Shown: one piece after another, positions 25,507-37,227 of the stretch
Layout: each line of letters starts with the position of its first letter
How positions within the stretch are numbered: position 1 is the first letter of the stretch
Assembly: GCA_028829895.1 (NCBI GenBank)
Contig: CM054178.1
Coordinates: 107,658,558 to 107,722,557 of the forward strand
DNA from: Sinotaia quadrata
Lineage: Eukaryota > Mollusca > Gastropoda > Architaenioglossa > Viviparidae
Direction of reading: 5' to 3'
DNA length: 64,000 bases
Program-made: the position numbers and the translations under genes
Notes under the pieces: model-generated
What the model was told of the DNA's origin: nothing
Database searches by the model: none
Seen by the model: only the letters and a program-made list of their open reading frames with translations

Positions 25507-28500
25507 CTGGAAATGGACAAATGAAAGTTCAAAATAAATAAATGTCTTCGGAAATGTGGACATTTTAATTTTAAAAAAACATAATTTTCAAAAGTAATTC
25601 TTTAGACCTTTCAAAAGAGAAGTTGTCTTTTGTTATATGTATATATAGGTGGATCTTAAGAAAGTGGTTTATATTGACAGTGATTATATAATTTTGCAAT
25701 GAACAAAAATTTACCTGTCTGACTTGGGCAAAATTTCCAGCATCACTTCATCGCCAAGTTCCGTCATTAACTGCTTTGGCGGTTTAGGGCTGTTTGGACT
25801 GAGCTTAAATTTGACATGTTTTTGACCTCCATCTTCACTTTTGCGATTTTTGTGTTTGACTTCGAAAATGCTGGCGTGACCCACCCACGTGTAATGGTCA
25901 TCTATAGGTAACTTAATATCGGAATGTTCGAGCCGTGACACTATAGTTGCGTCACACTTAAGTCGATACCGAATGCACAGGTAGATAACAGGACACGAAA
26001 ATTTACATTTATAATCTTCATTTGTGTCATCATGCAACTCGTCGCCAAACTCGATGCTTCTATCAGAGCAGAATTTATCAGAGAGATGAAAGGTACCAGT
26101 GTAGACAGCACGGTCACTTGTTTTTGAATTTGTTTTTTGTCGCATGCAGACTTGAACGTTTTCTAGCAAAACTGTGTTATCGATGTCCCCAACCCCACAG
26201 GCACCTTCCATTTCAAGAAGCGGCATCCACGCACGTACGTATTCCGTGTAGCTGTTGAACTTCTGTTCTCGAGTGGCCCGATTGGCAGAGCGACACAGAG
26301 CTGACACAGGGTTTTGTACGTGTGTTAAACACATGCTGACATTGCGAGTTATTTGCACCAGTTCCACACGTGGCCGAAGAATACCTTTTTTGGCATCTGA
26401 CGTCATCTGCACTTGAAGCACCTGCCCAGCAGAACATTCCATCGTAAAGTGGCACTGTCGCACAGATATTGTACCATCTCCTTTCTCAGAAGACATGTGG
26501 TTGACATTCCGTGCATTCCTCTGTACAGTTAAAGGTACATCAAAAGATTGATTGTTTTCACACATAAGCATCTTCAACATTCTGGCCCAGTCTATTTGCT
26601 TCACATATTCAGTGAACTGGTGAGGGTTGATGTCGATTTCAATTGGTATGGCTGGATTCGTTCGTTTGAATTCTAACCATCGTCTCAAGACAGTTAAATC
26701 TCCAGGACAAATGCCTTTCTCATTGTAAATTCGCTTATTCCATGTGAGATATACTGTGTCTTTCTTTCTCATGGTATCTCTAATCAGGACAGGTTGGGAG
26801 CAAACACCAGTGTTGTTGAAAGAAACTTCCTGCTTGCGGTCAGATATAGCTATGAGGGAAGGCAAGCATAAAGTCAGTTGCTCTCTGTCTACCTGATTAA
26901 CAAACGCTCGAAATGTGAGAGACGTTTGCAGCTGGTCAGCGATTTTCAGTGCGATGCAGCCTTTCTTAAACGCTTTTTGTCTGGCAATTGCACTGTTAAT
27001 GTGTCGGCAAAGTTGCATCACCTCATCGGGTGTGCAGTCAGGCTTTTTTGCATCAAGGTCAGCGAGTATCAGACGTTGCACGTGCAGATCGGCATATCTC
27101 CTAATTGGAGACGTGAAGTGTGTGTAGCACTCCAAGTTAAGTCCGAAGTGAAAATGGTCAGGTTGGTTGAGACCTTGCGAACACTTGTACTCTGCAGACT
27201 CCATCAGTTCCATCCAGTGCTGGTTTGCAAGGCACTGCAGTGGATGAAGGGCATCCATAAATGCCACTTTTCTGACTGCTTCGAAATCTCCTGTTTCAAA
27301 CGATTCTTCTATAATGCGCCAGACCTCCTTCTGGACAATGACATCGTGATGTTTTGTTACTGAGTTTTCACTCTCAACATTGTCCACGGACAACTGAGAG
27401 CCTGGAGTGATTTTCTTGCCTTGCAGTTGCATCACAAGATGTCCTATACCATTTTCCTTTTCATTCCATTCACTCAACACCTCCCAAGATGGAGCCTTGT
27501 GACAACGAAGAATCATGAGTCCTGGAAACCTGGATCTCAAGAGTTTAGCAAAAGAGGAATTTGCCAGGATCATGAACTCTTCTACAAGAGAATGAGCCTC
27601 ACGACTGTCATTAGATCCTTCCAGATCCTGAAGACGTGGGTCTTCAAATGGCACATAAAATGTGGAATTCTTTCTGCGAGTCTCACTTAGCTTGGATGCA
27701 ATTTTGTGCAGTTGAAAGACATCCTGACTTAAGGAATTGTCTGTGTCTTCACCTAAGTCACTGTTTATTATTTTTTGTACATCATCATATGAAAATTTCT
27801 TTTTTGATTTGACGATTGTCTTTTGTATTTTTAGTTCACTGTCCTCGAGTAGATTGTAATTTTCATCAAACTTAAAAAATACTGAAAGAGCTAAACGTTC
27901 CTCATTGGGCAACAGACTGCACTTTCCATGACTGAGGGGCTCTGGTAGCATAGGGTGTAGTTTGCGATCGAGAGGGTAAAAAGTAACAGCCCGTCGCTGA
28001 GCCTCTTGGTCTACTGGAGTCCCTTTCTCAACCCATGCAGCTACGTCAGCAATGTGAACACCAACGACAAAGTGATTTTCTTTTTTTGTTTTCCAGATGC
28101 TCAGTGCATCATCCAAAACTTTAGAGTTCGGCGGATCAATCGTGAAAATCAGTTTGTCTGTTAGGTCTCTCCTATTTGCAGTGTTTGGTGATCCTGACTG
28201 AAGAATGGTGTTAGTATGATTAACAGCAGATGGTGGGTAGTACTTGGGAACCATCTGCTGCATTATAAGCACTTCTAGACCTCCAGTATAATTATTCCCA
28301 CCAATACGAGCTTCGAGAACAACACCTAGAGGGTATATGTCCTGACTTCTCCAAAAAATTATGGCCACTTTGAAGATGTACTGTTCCCGTTTATCTGGGT
28401 CAATGTTTACAAAGCGCTTAAATTGCACGCTTCCATCAGAAGAAATTTCGTGGATTTCGATGCGGTGCTTGACCAGTGCTGGGTATCGTTGTTTGACCGC

Positions 28501-30703
28501 GCCATTGAGGACGTGAATCTTGGGCACAGTTTTACACAAGGGCTTCATGAGATGGCCTGTGACCTTATCTACGGTGCAAACGAGGATCGGGTGTTCAACA
28601 TCCTTGAATCGAACTCTTCTTGTGAAACCTATGACTTGTCCATGTGCACATGTCTGATTGGTCGCAATATCCGCATCAGAATTCGTCATGGCTCTCACAA
28701 GACCCCGACTTTGACCTGGTTCCACAAGAATCTCAACCACGACTTCGTCTTCATTAAAGGTTCGACCACTTTTAGAACGACCATTGATTAGGATTTCTGA
28801 GTACTTACTTCCTTTGTCTAGCACCTTGGCAACAGATCGATGTGCTGATTCAATCTGCAACTGACATCGCTTGTACCGATCTGGATTAGATTCTACAAGT
28901 CTTTCAAGTTCCTCCTTGTTCTTTTTGAGGTCTGTGTAGAATGGCTCTCCTTCGCCTCTTTTGTTGAAGTTTTCCATTTCCTTTTTTGAGATTTTAACCT
29001 CTTCCTGTTCGTCAGGATCTAGTAAATTATTTGCTATTCGTTCTTCGCTTTCTTCGAACCACGTTTTGCCAGAATCTGAAACCATGAGGTTTTGCGCTTG
29101 TGTCAATTTCTCATCCTGTCTCTGGTCATCGTTATCATTGAGAAAGTAAGCCGTATGATCGTAAACTTCTTCCTCGTCTTCAGTTTCCTCCCCTGAGTCT
29201 GGAAGTACAGGTAGACTTTTGGTGACCCAGGTACCTGTTTCAGATGGTACATTTGATGTATATATTCTCGATCTACTGTTTGACTGATTGGAGAGCAAGT
29301 CGAACGTTCTTTCAGTATTAGAAAACGGGCCCGCATCCCTCGTGCTGACATTGAATCGTCTCCCTTTTGTATGAGCAGGTGATTCAGGCGTTTGGTCTCT
29401 TCTTCGTGCCTTTGCTGAAATAAAAAAAGGTCAACTGCTAATCAATACCCACTAATAAAAGTTTGTGTTTGAGAGCAATATTATTTAAACTATAATTGCC
29501 ATTTTAAAAATGAGGTTTACATTAAAAGATACATTTATTGAAGAGAAATCGGGAAGATAAATTAGCTTTTCGATCAGTATAGTGCAAAGTGTAGTACTTC
29601 TTGAGTGTGGTATTATGTGATGATTGGTGAATAAGAGTAAAATACAATACAAAATTTGCAGGTTTCTTTCTAACAGTGATCAGTACAGTGCAAAGTGTTG
29701 TATTATGTGATGATTGGTGAAGAAGAGTAAAATACAACACAATCATAAGGTTTCTTTCTAACAGCGATCTTTGTATATAAAACGTCGTCTATGTACAGAT
29801 GGAGTAGGGTCAGGAACAGTAAATGAAAACGCATCAAATCCAACTATGTGTAAGTGATGCAGGGTAAACAACACATAAAACAAACACGTATCCACGTATA
29901 AACAACACAACATTTCATTAAATTTACCATATAACTAATCTTCCTGTTGTCTTTCACCTGCTCTAAACATTTCTCTGTTTCTTGTACGGACTGACACCTT
30001 TTTAACTTATACACGTCTTAACTTTCTACAAAAACTAGTTTCTAGGTAAACCTAATTTGTCTGACCTAATGACTAGCCCTAAGGTCTGAATTGCCTTCTA
30101 TTGGTTTCATTCGTCATCAGTCATCTCAGGATGTGTAGTAGTCCTGTCCCTGCTAACTGCTGGGTATATAAGACTTGGAGAAAAGGGGAGACAACAATGT
30201 CAAGTGTGAGGTTATGCACCCTGTACTTGGGGAATTATTCTTGCTGACCGGATTGCTTGTGGTCTGAACGCCTATTCGATTCCAAAACAACGTTTTGATA
30301 AAGAGGGTCCTAACGTTGACATAATTTTATCTGATAACTTTGTGGCTATCCTTGAGGTATCTGATACAGGTTAAAACAATGGGGAGTATTAAGGAGAAGA
30401 CGTTAAGTTACCTATTGTTTCCATAAAACTAACTCTTAAACTAGGCATTTTCTCCTACAGTGACAGATCCAGTTATGGACAAACGTGAGAACATCTAACG
30501 ACAACCTAAAGACGACGAAAAGAAACTAAATCATCAGTGCATTACAGAGGTTTGTCAAGTTAGAGAATTCAAAGTATTTGTAAACTTACAAACAATTAGA
30601 TAATTATTTTCTTTCAAAAACAATAATAACATATCTTTTATAAAGAGTAAATGAATCATTCTGCACTTTTAAAAATCTATCTACCCGTCTATCTGTCTAT
30701 CTG

Positions 30704-30735
<32 letters not shown>

Positions 30736-32906
30736 CCCGTCTATCTGTCTGTCTATCTATCTACCCGTCTATCTATCTATCTATCTATCTACCCGTCTAT
30801 CTGTCTGTCTATCTATCTATCTGTCAATCTATCTGTCTATCTATCTACACTATCTATCTGTCTGTCTATCTGTCTATCTCTCTCTATGTGGCTCAATCTG
30901 ATTGTACAAGAAAATAAAGATAACTTTTTATATTTTAGTGAGACAAAGTAAAGTTGAAGAACTCTTTTAATACTCACGTCGCCGGCGTTTAGCTTTTACA
31001 CGATGACTGTCTCGACCGACTTTCTGCCTCACGGAAGATTCCTAAACAGAAAAAAATTAGTGCTAAGTTTTCAGAACGCAACTCAACATTATACAAGATC
31101 GAAAACTAACAAATCAACCATGAACTGTGACGTGTGAATAATTCATTTGGGTTAGCCGCTTTAATCTCTGCATTCTTGCATCAGCCGGATGTGTTGGTAA
31201 AAACTAGCATTAAAAAAAGAAATTAACTTTGTGTATTCTTTATTCAGTCGGGTGTGCTGGTTAAAACCAGTATTTAAAGAAAAAAATTAGCTTTAGTCAT
31301 TTTTAAAAAGTTAAAATCTCGTGCTTTACTTATCACCCTCTGGTTGCTCATTGTTTGTATAGTAAACACCTGTTTTAATCATCTCATTACACTGTGTGTG
31401 TTCGGTGTTAGTGTAGTAAATGTCTGCTTTAATCATCTCTCTATGTTTGCCCAGTATTTGTATAGTAAATAGCTGCTTACTACATTTATTGAACATGCTG
31501 TTTCTCAATAATTGAAAATTAGTTTTAAATGTTTTATGAAATTTGACCTTGCGAGACTAATTTTTGTGTTCGTACTATTTGGTAAGAAAGCAAATTATTC
31601 GGTATATATCAATTATTCAAACCATTTAAAATCAATTAATCTGTTACTCAAACATTCAATCTGTTTACTTAGTCACTTAATAATTTATTCAGTCTGGATG
31701 TACCGATAATTAGCAAAATTAATTAATGTATATTCTATAGAAATTTTCATAACTTTTCAAAAGAACTAAATCTTACTTCGACTAGAAATATATTGGTGTC
31801 TATTAACTAGCCAAGATCTGGTATTCCACGAATGCAATATGATTCTTCCTGCTTTCGAAATATACAGAGACTTAGAGATAGGTTTTTTGTGTGTACAGAC
31901 TCGGCACCTTGTACGCCAGTGTGGGCCACCATTTCTAACCGACCACGAGTGAACATTTCCTGGTTGTCGCCACGTTGTGCAAACACACCACTAGCACGCC
32001 AATATATTCTGATGATGCAGGCGTCAAAGAGAGCGGCTTGACAAATGGCGTCAAGACGTGCTGCTTTGTTTCAAATCACGCACATTGTATGAATAAACGT
32101 TGTCAGTGCTAACGCATAGTTCTGTTTTAGCATGCATATTTTAATTGTTCTTTACATAATAACATTTTGGAAACTGATTAAAACATTAGTAAAGCACATA
32201 AACGGAAAATTAGAAAACATTAGTTAAAACATTTATGGAAAACGATTAGAACATTACATTCAAATGAATTACCTGACTATTAAGACCATTCGAATCTTTC
32301 GATTGATGACTATTTGCGGATTTCTTTGAGGGCTGGAGAGGTTCGTGTTTCTTCTTGTACTTTCGTTTGTTCTTCCTTTTCTAAACACACCACACACCAT
32401 TCTGTTAGCATGAAGTATCGTTTATTTAGTATCAAATTAGTGTTCATATCTGTGTATAAGTCATACAGGCAAGGACAGTACGAAGATATCAAACAACAAA
32501 CAAATATTATATCAAACAGTATTTAGTTATTATCAATATTGAATAAAGTTCCAATATATAATCAACAGTTTTGGTTATTATCAAAACATCATGCAGTTAA
32601 TTTTAAAATAATACCCAACAACTTTTATTACTTTGTCAATAACTTGCATATATGAAATACAAATATACATTTATACACAGAGACACGCACATGTATACAC
32701 GTGTGTGCACACACACACACACACACACACACACCTGTAGATAGTGTAATAGGTCAAACACTAACGCTTAACAGCTACTGACCAACTACCACAGGAAGAG
32801 ACTAGCATGTATGCATAGTGTATGCCGCCCATCTCGTTATATGCCTTTTCACTTGCCTCTCTGAGCATTAGATAGATAGACAGACAGACAGACAGATAGA
32901 TAGATT

Positions 32907-32981
<75 letters not shown>

Positions 32982-34369
32982 CTAAATTTGTCATATATTA
33001 TCAATTACAAAACCCAACGAATATTTTTATATTAAAAACAATAATATTTTGGTAATTATTACACACAGAAACAGTTCTTTAAAAAATACATTTATATGCA
33101 CACATCAACTCCGATTTTTAAAAAAAATTATCAATAACTGTAAGTTGAACAAAGTATGCACTTGATGGTTGATTAATGGATATAAATCTGATTAACTTAG
33201 TTGAAGGTCTACTAAGCTTGATCTTCCGGATAAAGTTTAAATGTACGATTTTGAAAACTATCAATGATAAATAAGAGATAAAAATTACTGGAGGTATTTA
33301 CCTTAGTTTTTCTTCTTCTGGAATTTGGAGGTGCATTACAAACAAGCTTCTCTGGCTCTTTATCCTCTTCCTTGCATGATACTAATATTAATCTCAGCCA
33401 TAAAAAGATCCTCCAAATAATGTCGGATATTCTCTGCATTTTCCAGTCTCTTTATTTTCAGGTCTAATACATAAATTATTTATTTATTTTTTGTAAATTA
33501 TATTAGTTTTTCAAATAGTTTAAATATGTCTAAAATATGTAGGCTATGTCTGCATGTCTATGTTTGTATGTCTGTATGTCTCTGACTGTATGTATATGTT
33601 TGTATGCCTATGTCACTATGTCTGTCTGTATGTCTCTGTGTGTATGTCTAATTCTGTATGTCTATGTTTATATGTCTATGTCTGTATGTCTATGTGTGTA
33701 TGTCTCTGTCTCTATGCCTGTTTGTATGTCTCTGTATATGTCTCTGGCTTCCAATCTATATAGCTTTGCACGATGAGAGAAAATAAGCAACATTTATTAT
33801 GTTTATAATAAAAGCAAAGAACTGTTGCAACTCATTTTCAATTAATATAATTTGATGGAATATTACGTTTTTTTTAGCTTATTATGATACGTATTTCCCT
33901 TTCAAGGACACAAATATAGACTTTTATCTTTGCTAGGTAATATTTATTTGCTTGTGAAAATGTTTCAAAAAGTCTGTATTTACATGTAATAATACTTTTA
34001 TCTTTGCTAGGTAATATTTATTTGCTTGTGAAAATGTTTCAAAAAGTATGTATTTACAGGTAATATAACATTTGCGGTATAAATATGTTTGAAATATAAT
34101 CTTTTTCCATTTTTTATATTAAAAATATCTGTTATATTTAACCGAATTTTTAATCATCATTTACGACGATTAACTCTTGTTTTTAAATTAAAAGTCGTGA
34201 CCTGATGAGACTCAAAAGTTATATCAGCAGTATCATTTCTTTATTATCTCTTTCACAACATTATATCCAGCATTTTGTAACATTTACGCAGAGTACTATA
34301 ACTACTATTCATTATTATACGGGAATGGTAATACTGTCCTCACATAAACTAGTACACACACGCACGAAT

Positions 34370-34424
<55 letters not shown>

Positions 34425-34966
34425 AATACACACATACATACACAGCTAAATTATTCACATCTTGAAATAACATTCATAAGATAGAGAGCAACCAGCAGGA
34501 ATGCAATAACAATCCAGACAATCATTGAGAAATTCTAATAAAACGTGAAGTCCCTGTGTCACATTTCTAGGAGGACACGCTAGGTAACGTGAAGTCGTCC
34601 CTGTGTCACATTTCTAGGAGGACACGCTAGGTAATATGAAGTCCCCGTGTCACATTTCTAGGAGGACACGCTAGGTAATATGAAGTCCCCGTGTCACATT
34701 TCTAGGAGGACACTCTAAGTAGCGTGAAGTCCCTGTATCACATTTCTAGGAGGACACGCTATTATTTAAAACTGCTTGAAAGATTTTGTGTGTCAGTTTG
34801 CAGTAATATTTTTTAATGGGAAATCTATTTCAGTAAAATAACGCTGCTTGACATAATGTACACGTAGTGTACTTTTAAATGAGAAATGTGATCGCTTGTG
34901 TGATTTAGTGTTGGTTTGCAATAATAAACTTTCAGCATCATTCTACCAAGATGGCTGCCACGTCTT

Positions 34967-35048
<82 letters not shown>

Positions 35049-35755
35049 GGATTTGTGGGTGCATGCGTATATGTATAAGTCATACATGTTCGTGTGTGCG
35101 AGTTTAAAATATTATATGTATAAAAAATATAGTTTGCAGCTAACAAAACATTACATTTTGACCAAGAAAAACTGAACACTACATTCTGACAAAATAAATA
35201 AACTTTACATTTTGACCAAAACACTAAACATTACACTCTGACAAAAAACCTAAATATTACATTTTGACAAAAAAAAATACTTAAACATTTCATTCTGACA
35301 AAAAAAAAACTAAACATTATATATTTGACAAAAACAACTAAACATTATATATTTGACAAAAACAACTAAACATTATATATTTGACAAAAACACCTAAATA
35401 TTATATTTTGATTAAAAATAACTGAACATATTTTAACCAAAAAATTAAACATTTTAGTTTAACCAAAAAGTAAACATTACGTTTTGATTTAAAAAATAAT
35501 AAACATTTTAGTTTAACCAAAAAGTAAACATTACGTTTTGATTTTAAAAAAATAAACATTTTAGTTTAACCAAAAAGTAAACATTACGTTTTGATTTTAA
35601 AAAAATAAACATTTTAGTTTAACCAAAAAGTAAACATTACGTTTTAATTTTAAAAAAAAATAAACGCAACAACTTGGCACGTACCAGAAGTGATTCCTTG
35701 TAGTTATCACACTCGATAATCTGTCTGACGACTCATACAGAAGTAACTTTCTACT
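19371..35755 (-). CDS. HELZ2: HELZ2-like gene B (RNB ribonuclease plus UPF1-type helicase), complete
   Basis: Exons: 33302-33463 (ATG at 33439), 32273-32380, 30978-31041, 25715-29414, 25418-25506, 24868-25053, 24379-24516, 24025-24173, 23452-23700, 22871-23095, 21958-22182, 20802-20994, 19986-20153 and 19371-19528 (stop TAG 19373-19371). Their coding length is exactly 5790 nt, i.e. 1929 codons plus stop. A non-coding first exon near 35685-35755 is proposed from a donor (CTG|GTACGTG) and an upstream TATA box. Order: Lys/Arg-rich N-terminus, acidic linker, RNB domain, SF1 helicase. Vertebrate HELZ2 has zinc fingers and a further helicase before the RNB; both are absent here. Likely role: ATP-driven 3'-5' RNA decay. 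The exact start is less certain than the rest. Confidence 0.85.
22320..22420. repeat. Short ~39-bp repeat, 3 diverged copies
   Basis: GTATGAATATT(T/C)ATATCTGAG and ACACGCC(A/G)TTTACT recur inside a gene B intron. Confidence 0.75.
25715..29414 (-). CDS. HELZ2: Gene B giant RNB exon (3700 nt)
   Basis: One 3.7-kb exon with acceptor TTTCAG at 29415-29420 and donor ACAG|GTAAAT. The first part is acidic/Ser-rich; a block from [12 protein letters not shown] follows that aligns with gene A. The RNB core starts near residue 528 of the model: [18 protein letters not shown], then [29 protein letters not shown] and, near 27090-27123, [17 protein letters not shown], the hallmark end of RNB domains. The usual D-x5-D-x-D-D metal ligands are incomplete, because the second Asp is Val (GTT at 28119-28117). 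The region after the RNB (roughly 25.7-26.9 kb) is Cys/His-containing and resembles the HELZ2 middle region; I see no standard zinc finger there. Antisense open stretches over this exon are composition shadows. Confidence 0.9.
29560..29770. repeat. Two ~100-bp tandem copies
   Basis: ATTATGTGATGATTGGTGAA and AGGTTTCTTTCTAACAG occur twice in the intron after the gene B RNB exon start. Confidence 0.85.
30210..30374 (+). other. Unassigned open stretch antisense inside a gene B intron
   Basis: The intron 29415-30977 holds a 54-codon open stretch on the opposite strand, bounded by stops. It reads [20 protein letters not shown], then [20 protein letters not shown], then [14 protein letters not shown]. 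It is less AT-rich than its surroundings and looks protein-like, but has no start codon. The end (ACAG|GTTAAA) resembles a donor. I do not recognise the family; a mobile-element remnant or an exon of an unknown nested gene are both possible. Confidence 0.25.
30675..30890. repeat. Interrupted ATCT/GTCT/ACCC microsatellite
   Basis: ATCT runs broken by CTACCCGTCT and CTGTCTGT blocks that recur about every 50 bp. Confidence 0.95.
30978..33463 (-). CDS. Gene B N-terminal basic exons
   Basis: Three short exons precede the RNB exon. The first (acceptor at 33464-33465) contains ATG 33439 and reads [20 protein letters not shown] before turning charged and ending SRRRKTK. An alternative acceptor at 33382-33383 would omit this hydrophobic start and would then need another upstream start. 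The second exon (32273-32380, 36 codons, phase 0) is strongly basic ([14 protein letters not shown]), suggesting nucleic-acid binding or a nuclear localisation signal. The third (30978-31041, 64 nt) encodes [20 protein letters not shown] and matches the 64-nt exon of gene A in length, phase and several residues. No zinc finger or TPR is visible. Confidence 0.62.
31335..31480. repeat. ~57-bp repeat, 3 diverged copies
   Basis: GTATAGTAAA...CTG(T/C)TTTAATCATCTC-type units in a gene B intron. Confidence 0.65.
31490..32272. other. Gene B intron
   Basis: 31830-32090 is less AT-rich and open for 69 codons on the plus strand, without a recognisable family. Otherwise nothing supported. Confidence 0.35.
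32705..32735. repeat. CA microsatellite
   Basis: Short (CA)n run. Confidence 0.95.
32868..32981. repeat. Compound GATA/GACA microsatellite
   Basis: GATA, a GACA block at about 32877-32894, then a long GATA run, the same order as at 12331-12456. Confidence 0.97.
33546..33765. repeat. Degenerate TGTATGTCTATG repeat
   Basis: About 18 diverged 12-bp units upstream of the gene B start codon. Confidence 0.85.
33921..34068. repeat. Two 74-bp tandem copies
   Basis: CTTTTATCTTTGCTAGGTAA ... GTGAAAATGTTTCAAAAAGT at 33921 and 33995, nearly identical. Confidence 0.92.
34372..34440. repeat. CA microsatellite
   Basis: Long (CA)n run with short flanking variants. Confidence 0.97.
34540..34765. repeat. 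44-bp tandem array, 5 copies
   Basis: The unit contains CGTGAAGTCCCTGTGTCACA and TTTCTAGGAGGACACGCTAG. Confidence 0.93.
34968..35050. repeat. Compound CA-TA-GA microsatellite
   Basis: (CA)n directly followed by (TA)n and (GA)n. Confidence 0.97.
35135..35668. repeat. Degenerate TTTTGAC/AACATT arrays, ~20-bp then ~55-bp units
   Basis: 35135-35460 holds ACTAAACATTACATTTTGAC-like units. 35460-35668 holds about four units with TTTTAGTTTAACCAAAAAGT and AAACATTACGTTTTGAT. The array lies between the proposed first exon of gene B and the 44-bp array. Confidence 0.85.
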
Positions 35756-35780
35756 TCGCAGTATTGGAAACCACGGAAGA

Positions 35781-35789
35781 CTTTATATA
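35781..35789 (-). promoter_or_regulatory. TATA box candidate upstream of gene B
   Basis: Read on the minus strand the site is TATATAAAG. A start about 25-30 nt downstream (near 35755) would give a short leader exon ending at a good donor (CTG|GTACGTG, 35685/35684). Tandem CCAAT-containing repeats lie just upstream. This is positional inference only. Confidence 0.35.
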
Positions 35790-35935
35790 ATCGAATTACA
35801 CAAAACAGAGGAATTTATATCATCCAATTAGTCAAACAGGAATTTATATCATCCAATTACACAAAACAGAAGAATTTATATCATCCAATTAGTCAAACAG
35901 GAATTTATATCATCCAATTACACAAACATAATGCA
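35790..35935. repeat. CCAAT-containing tandem repeats upstream of the gene B TATA box
   Basis: AATTTATATCATCCAATTA occurs four times, alternating with GTCAAACAGG and CACAAAACAGA. Each copy holds a CCAAT pentamer. Confidence 0.85.
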
Positions 35936-36763
35936 TCACCATCTATGTTTCTACTTGAGTGGCACAACTGTATTTCCTCACTTCATACACCAAAACTGCA
36001 AAAGTGTGTACTGATGTGAAAGTGCAACAAAAATGTTCACTGTACTCAGGGTGGCCAATGCTTTATTGCAGGTACTTATTCTTTCAGTGGTCAACGAAAA
36101 CAAATAGCATCTCTTAAAATAGACTAGCAGGAGAAAAGTAATTCAATCGATGGTCGTTTGACGACATAATAGAGCAAGAGTAGAAACACGAGTAGCCTGC
36201 GGTAGTCAATTATTCCACTACGGTTCGCGCCGTTGTTGACAATTGTTTTATCACATTTCAGGTCATTACTCTCATTCTCCTCTAAGTTTTCATTTATGTG
36301 CATCTGGAAAATATTATCATTAAGGAAATGTAGGAATCGTTTGGAAAATTAACATGACTGGAATGTATCCCATAATTATCAATGATTTCTTACCTTGTGT
36401 TAATATCTTTACCCACGCCAGGTAATAAAACTTTCACATCGGTCACTTCCTCTGCTTTGCAAATAAAAAAAAAACGACTGTGTCAAGCAGACTACTATTT
36501 GTGTGGAAGTACACGTCAGCATACTGTGCCTCGTCATGATTACTGATTTTGTTGTGTCTTTATCTACGCACATTTTTCTCTCGGTATTTAAAACCACGTT
36601 TTGCAATACATCTGTGTTTGTGTGTGTCTATGTATGATGTATCTATGTATGTATATGCAAGTGTATATGTCTACATATATAAAGTAGAAACTGTGTGTTT
36701 GATTCAAAAGCGCAGGGAGTGACAAGTGAAACAGTTTGCATAGAGATGTAGTTTACTATCAAG
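35936..36763. other. Intergenic between gene B and the small plus-strand candidate
   Basis: No gene supported. It may contain promoter sequence for either neighbour. Confidence 0.4.
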
Positions 36764-37227
36764 ATGGACATTGATGGAACAGGGTCTGCTACCGGGGTGC
36801 CCCACTTTGTCAGAAGAGGAACTCTTAATAGGATGGAAAGAAATGAGAATAGAAAATTTGCTAGGAGACGTGGATTATCCCTGGAACGGCTGATTTTTGT
36901 GTAAGAATTCCTTTGAATCTGAACCAGGACAATTAGTTAGCAAAGTGAAATACAACTGTGTATGTGTTACCTGACAGAAATAAACTTTCGAACATTCCAG
37001 CAAAGAATGAAGTGAAAGACTTTTCCAGGTTTGCTAATCTGAAGCCAGCATTGTTCACCAGTCGACAGCACCAGGCCGTAGACAGAGGACAGCGATCACA
37101 AATACAACAGGTGAATGCGTATTTATGCTTGTGTCCTATGTCTGTAATGTTCCTTGATTATTGTAATTTCTTATTCTTTCTCTATAGTCTGTTTTATAGT
37201 GATTGTAACGTAGATATATTTTCTTGA
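36764..37227 (+). CDS. Possible small two-exon gene, product unknown
   Basis: Not recognised. Exon 1 is 36764-36900, from ATG (AAGATGG context) to a GT|GTAAGA donor; it encodes a basic segment with GVPHFVRRGTLNRMERNENR and KFARRRGLSLERLIF. Acceptor TGACAG at 36972-36977 joins in frame to 36978-37227, reading VNKLSNIPAKNEVKDFSRFA, then SRQHQAVDRGQRSQIQQ, then a hydrophobic/aromatic tail to a stop at 37225-37227. The join gives 128 residues. AATAAA at 37449-37454 would serve as poly(A) signal. A donor at 37111 (CAG|GTGAAT) could instead lead to a further exon. It lies about 1 kb from, and divergent to, the proposed gene B start. It could equally be a transposon fragment or non-coding transcript. 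Confidence 0.33.

Noticed and set aside
26878..27363. 161-codon plus-strand open frame over the gene B RNB exon
   Set aside because: It lies antisense to a strongly conserved RNB coding region. Composition shadow.
36205..36250. tRNA-like B-box sequence GGTTCGCGCC
   Set aside because: No matching A box or cloverleaf could be folded around it.
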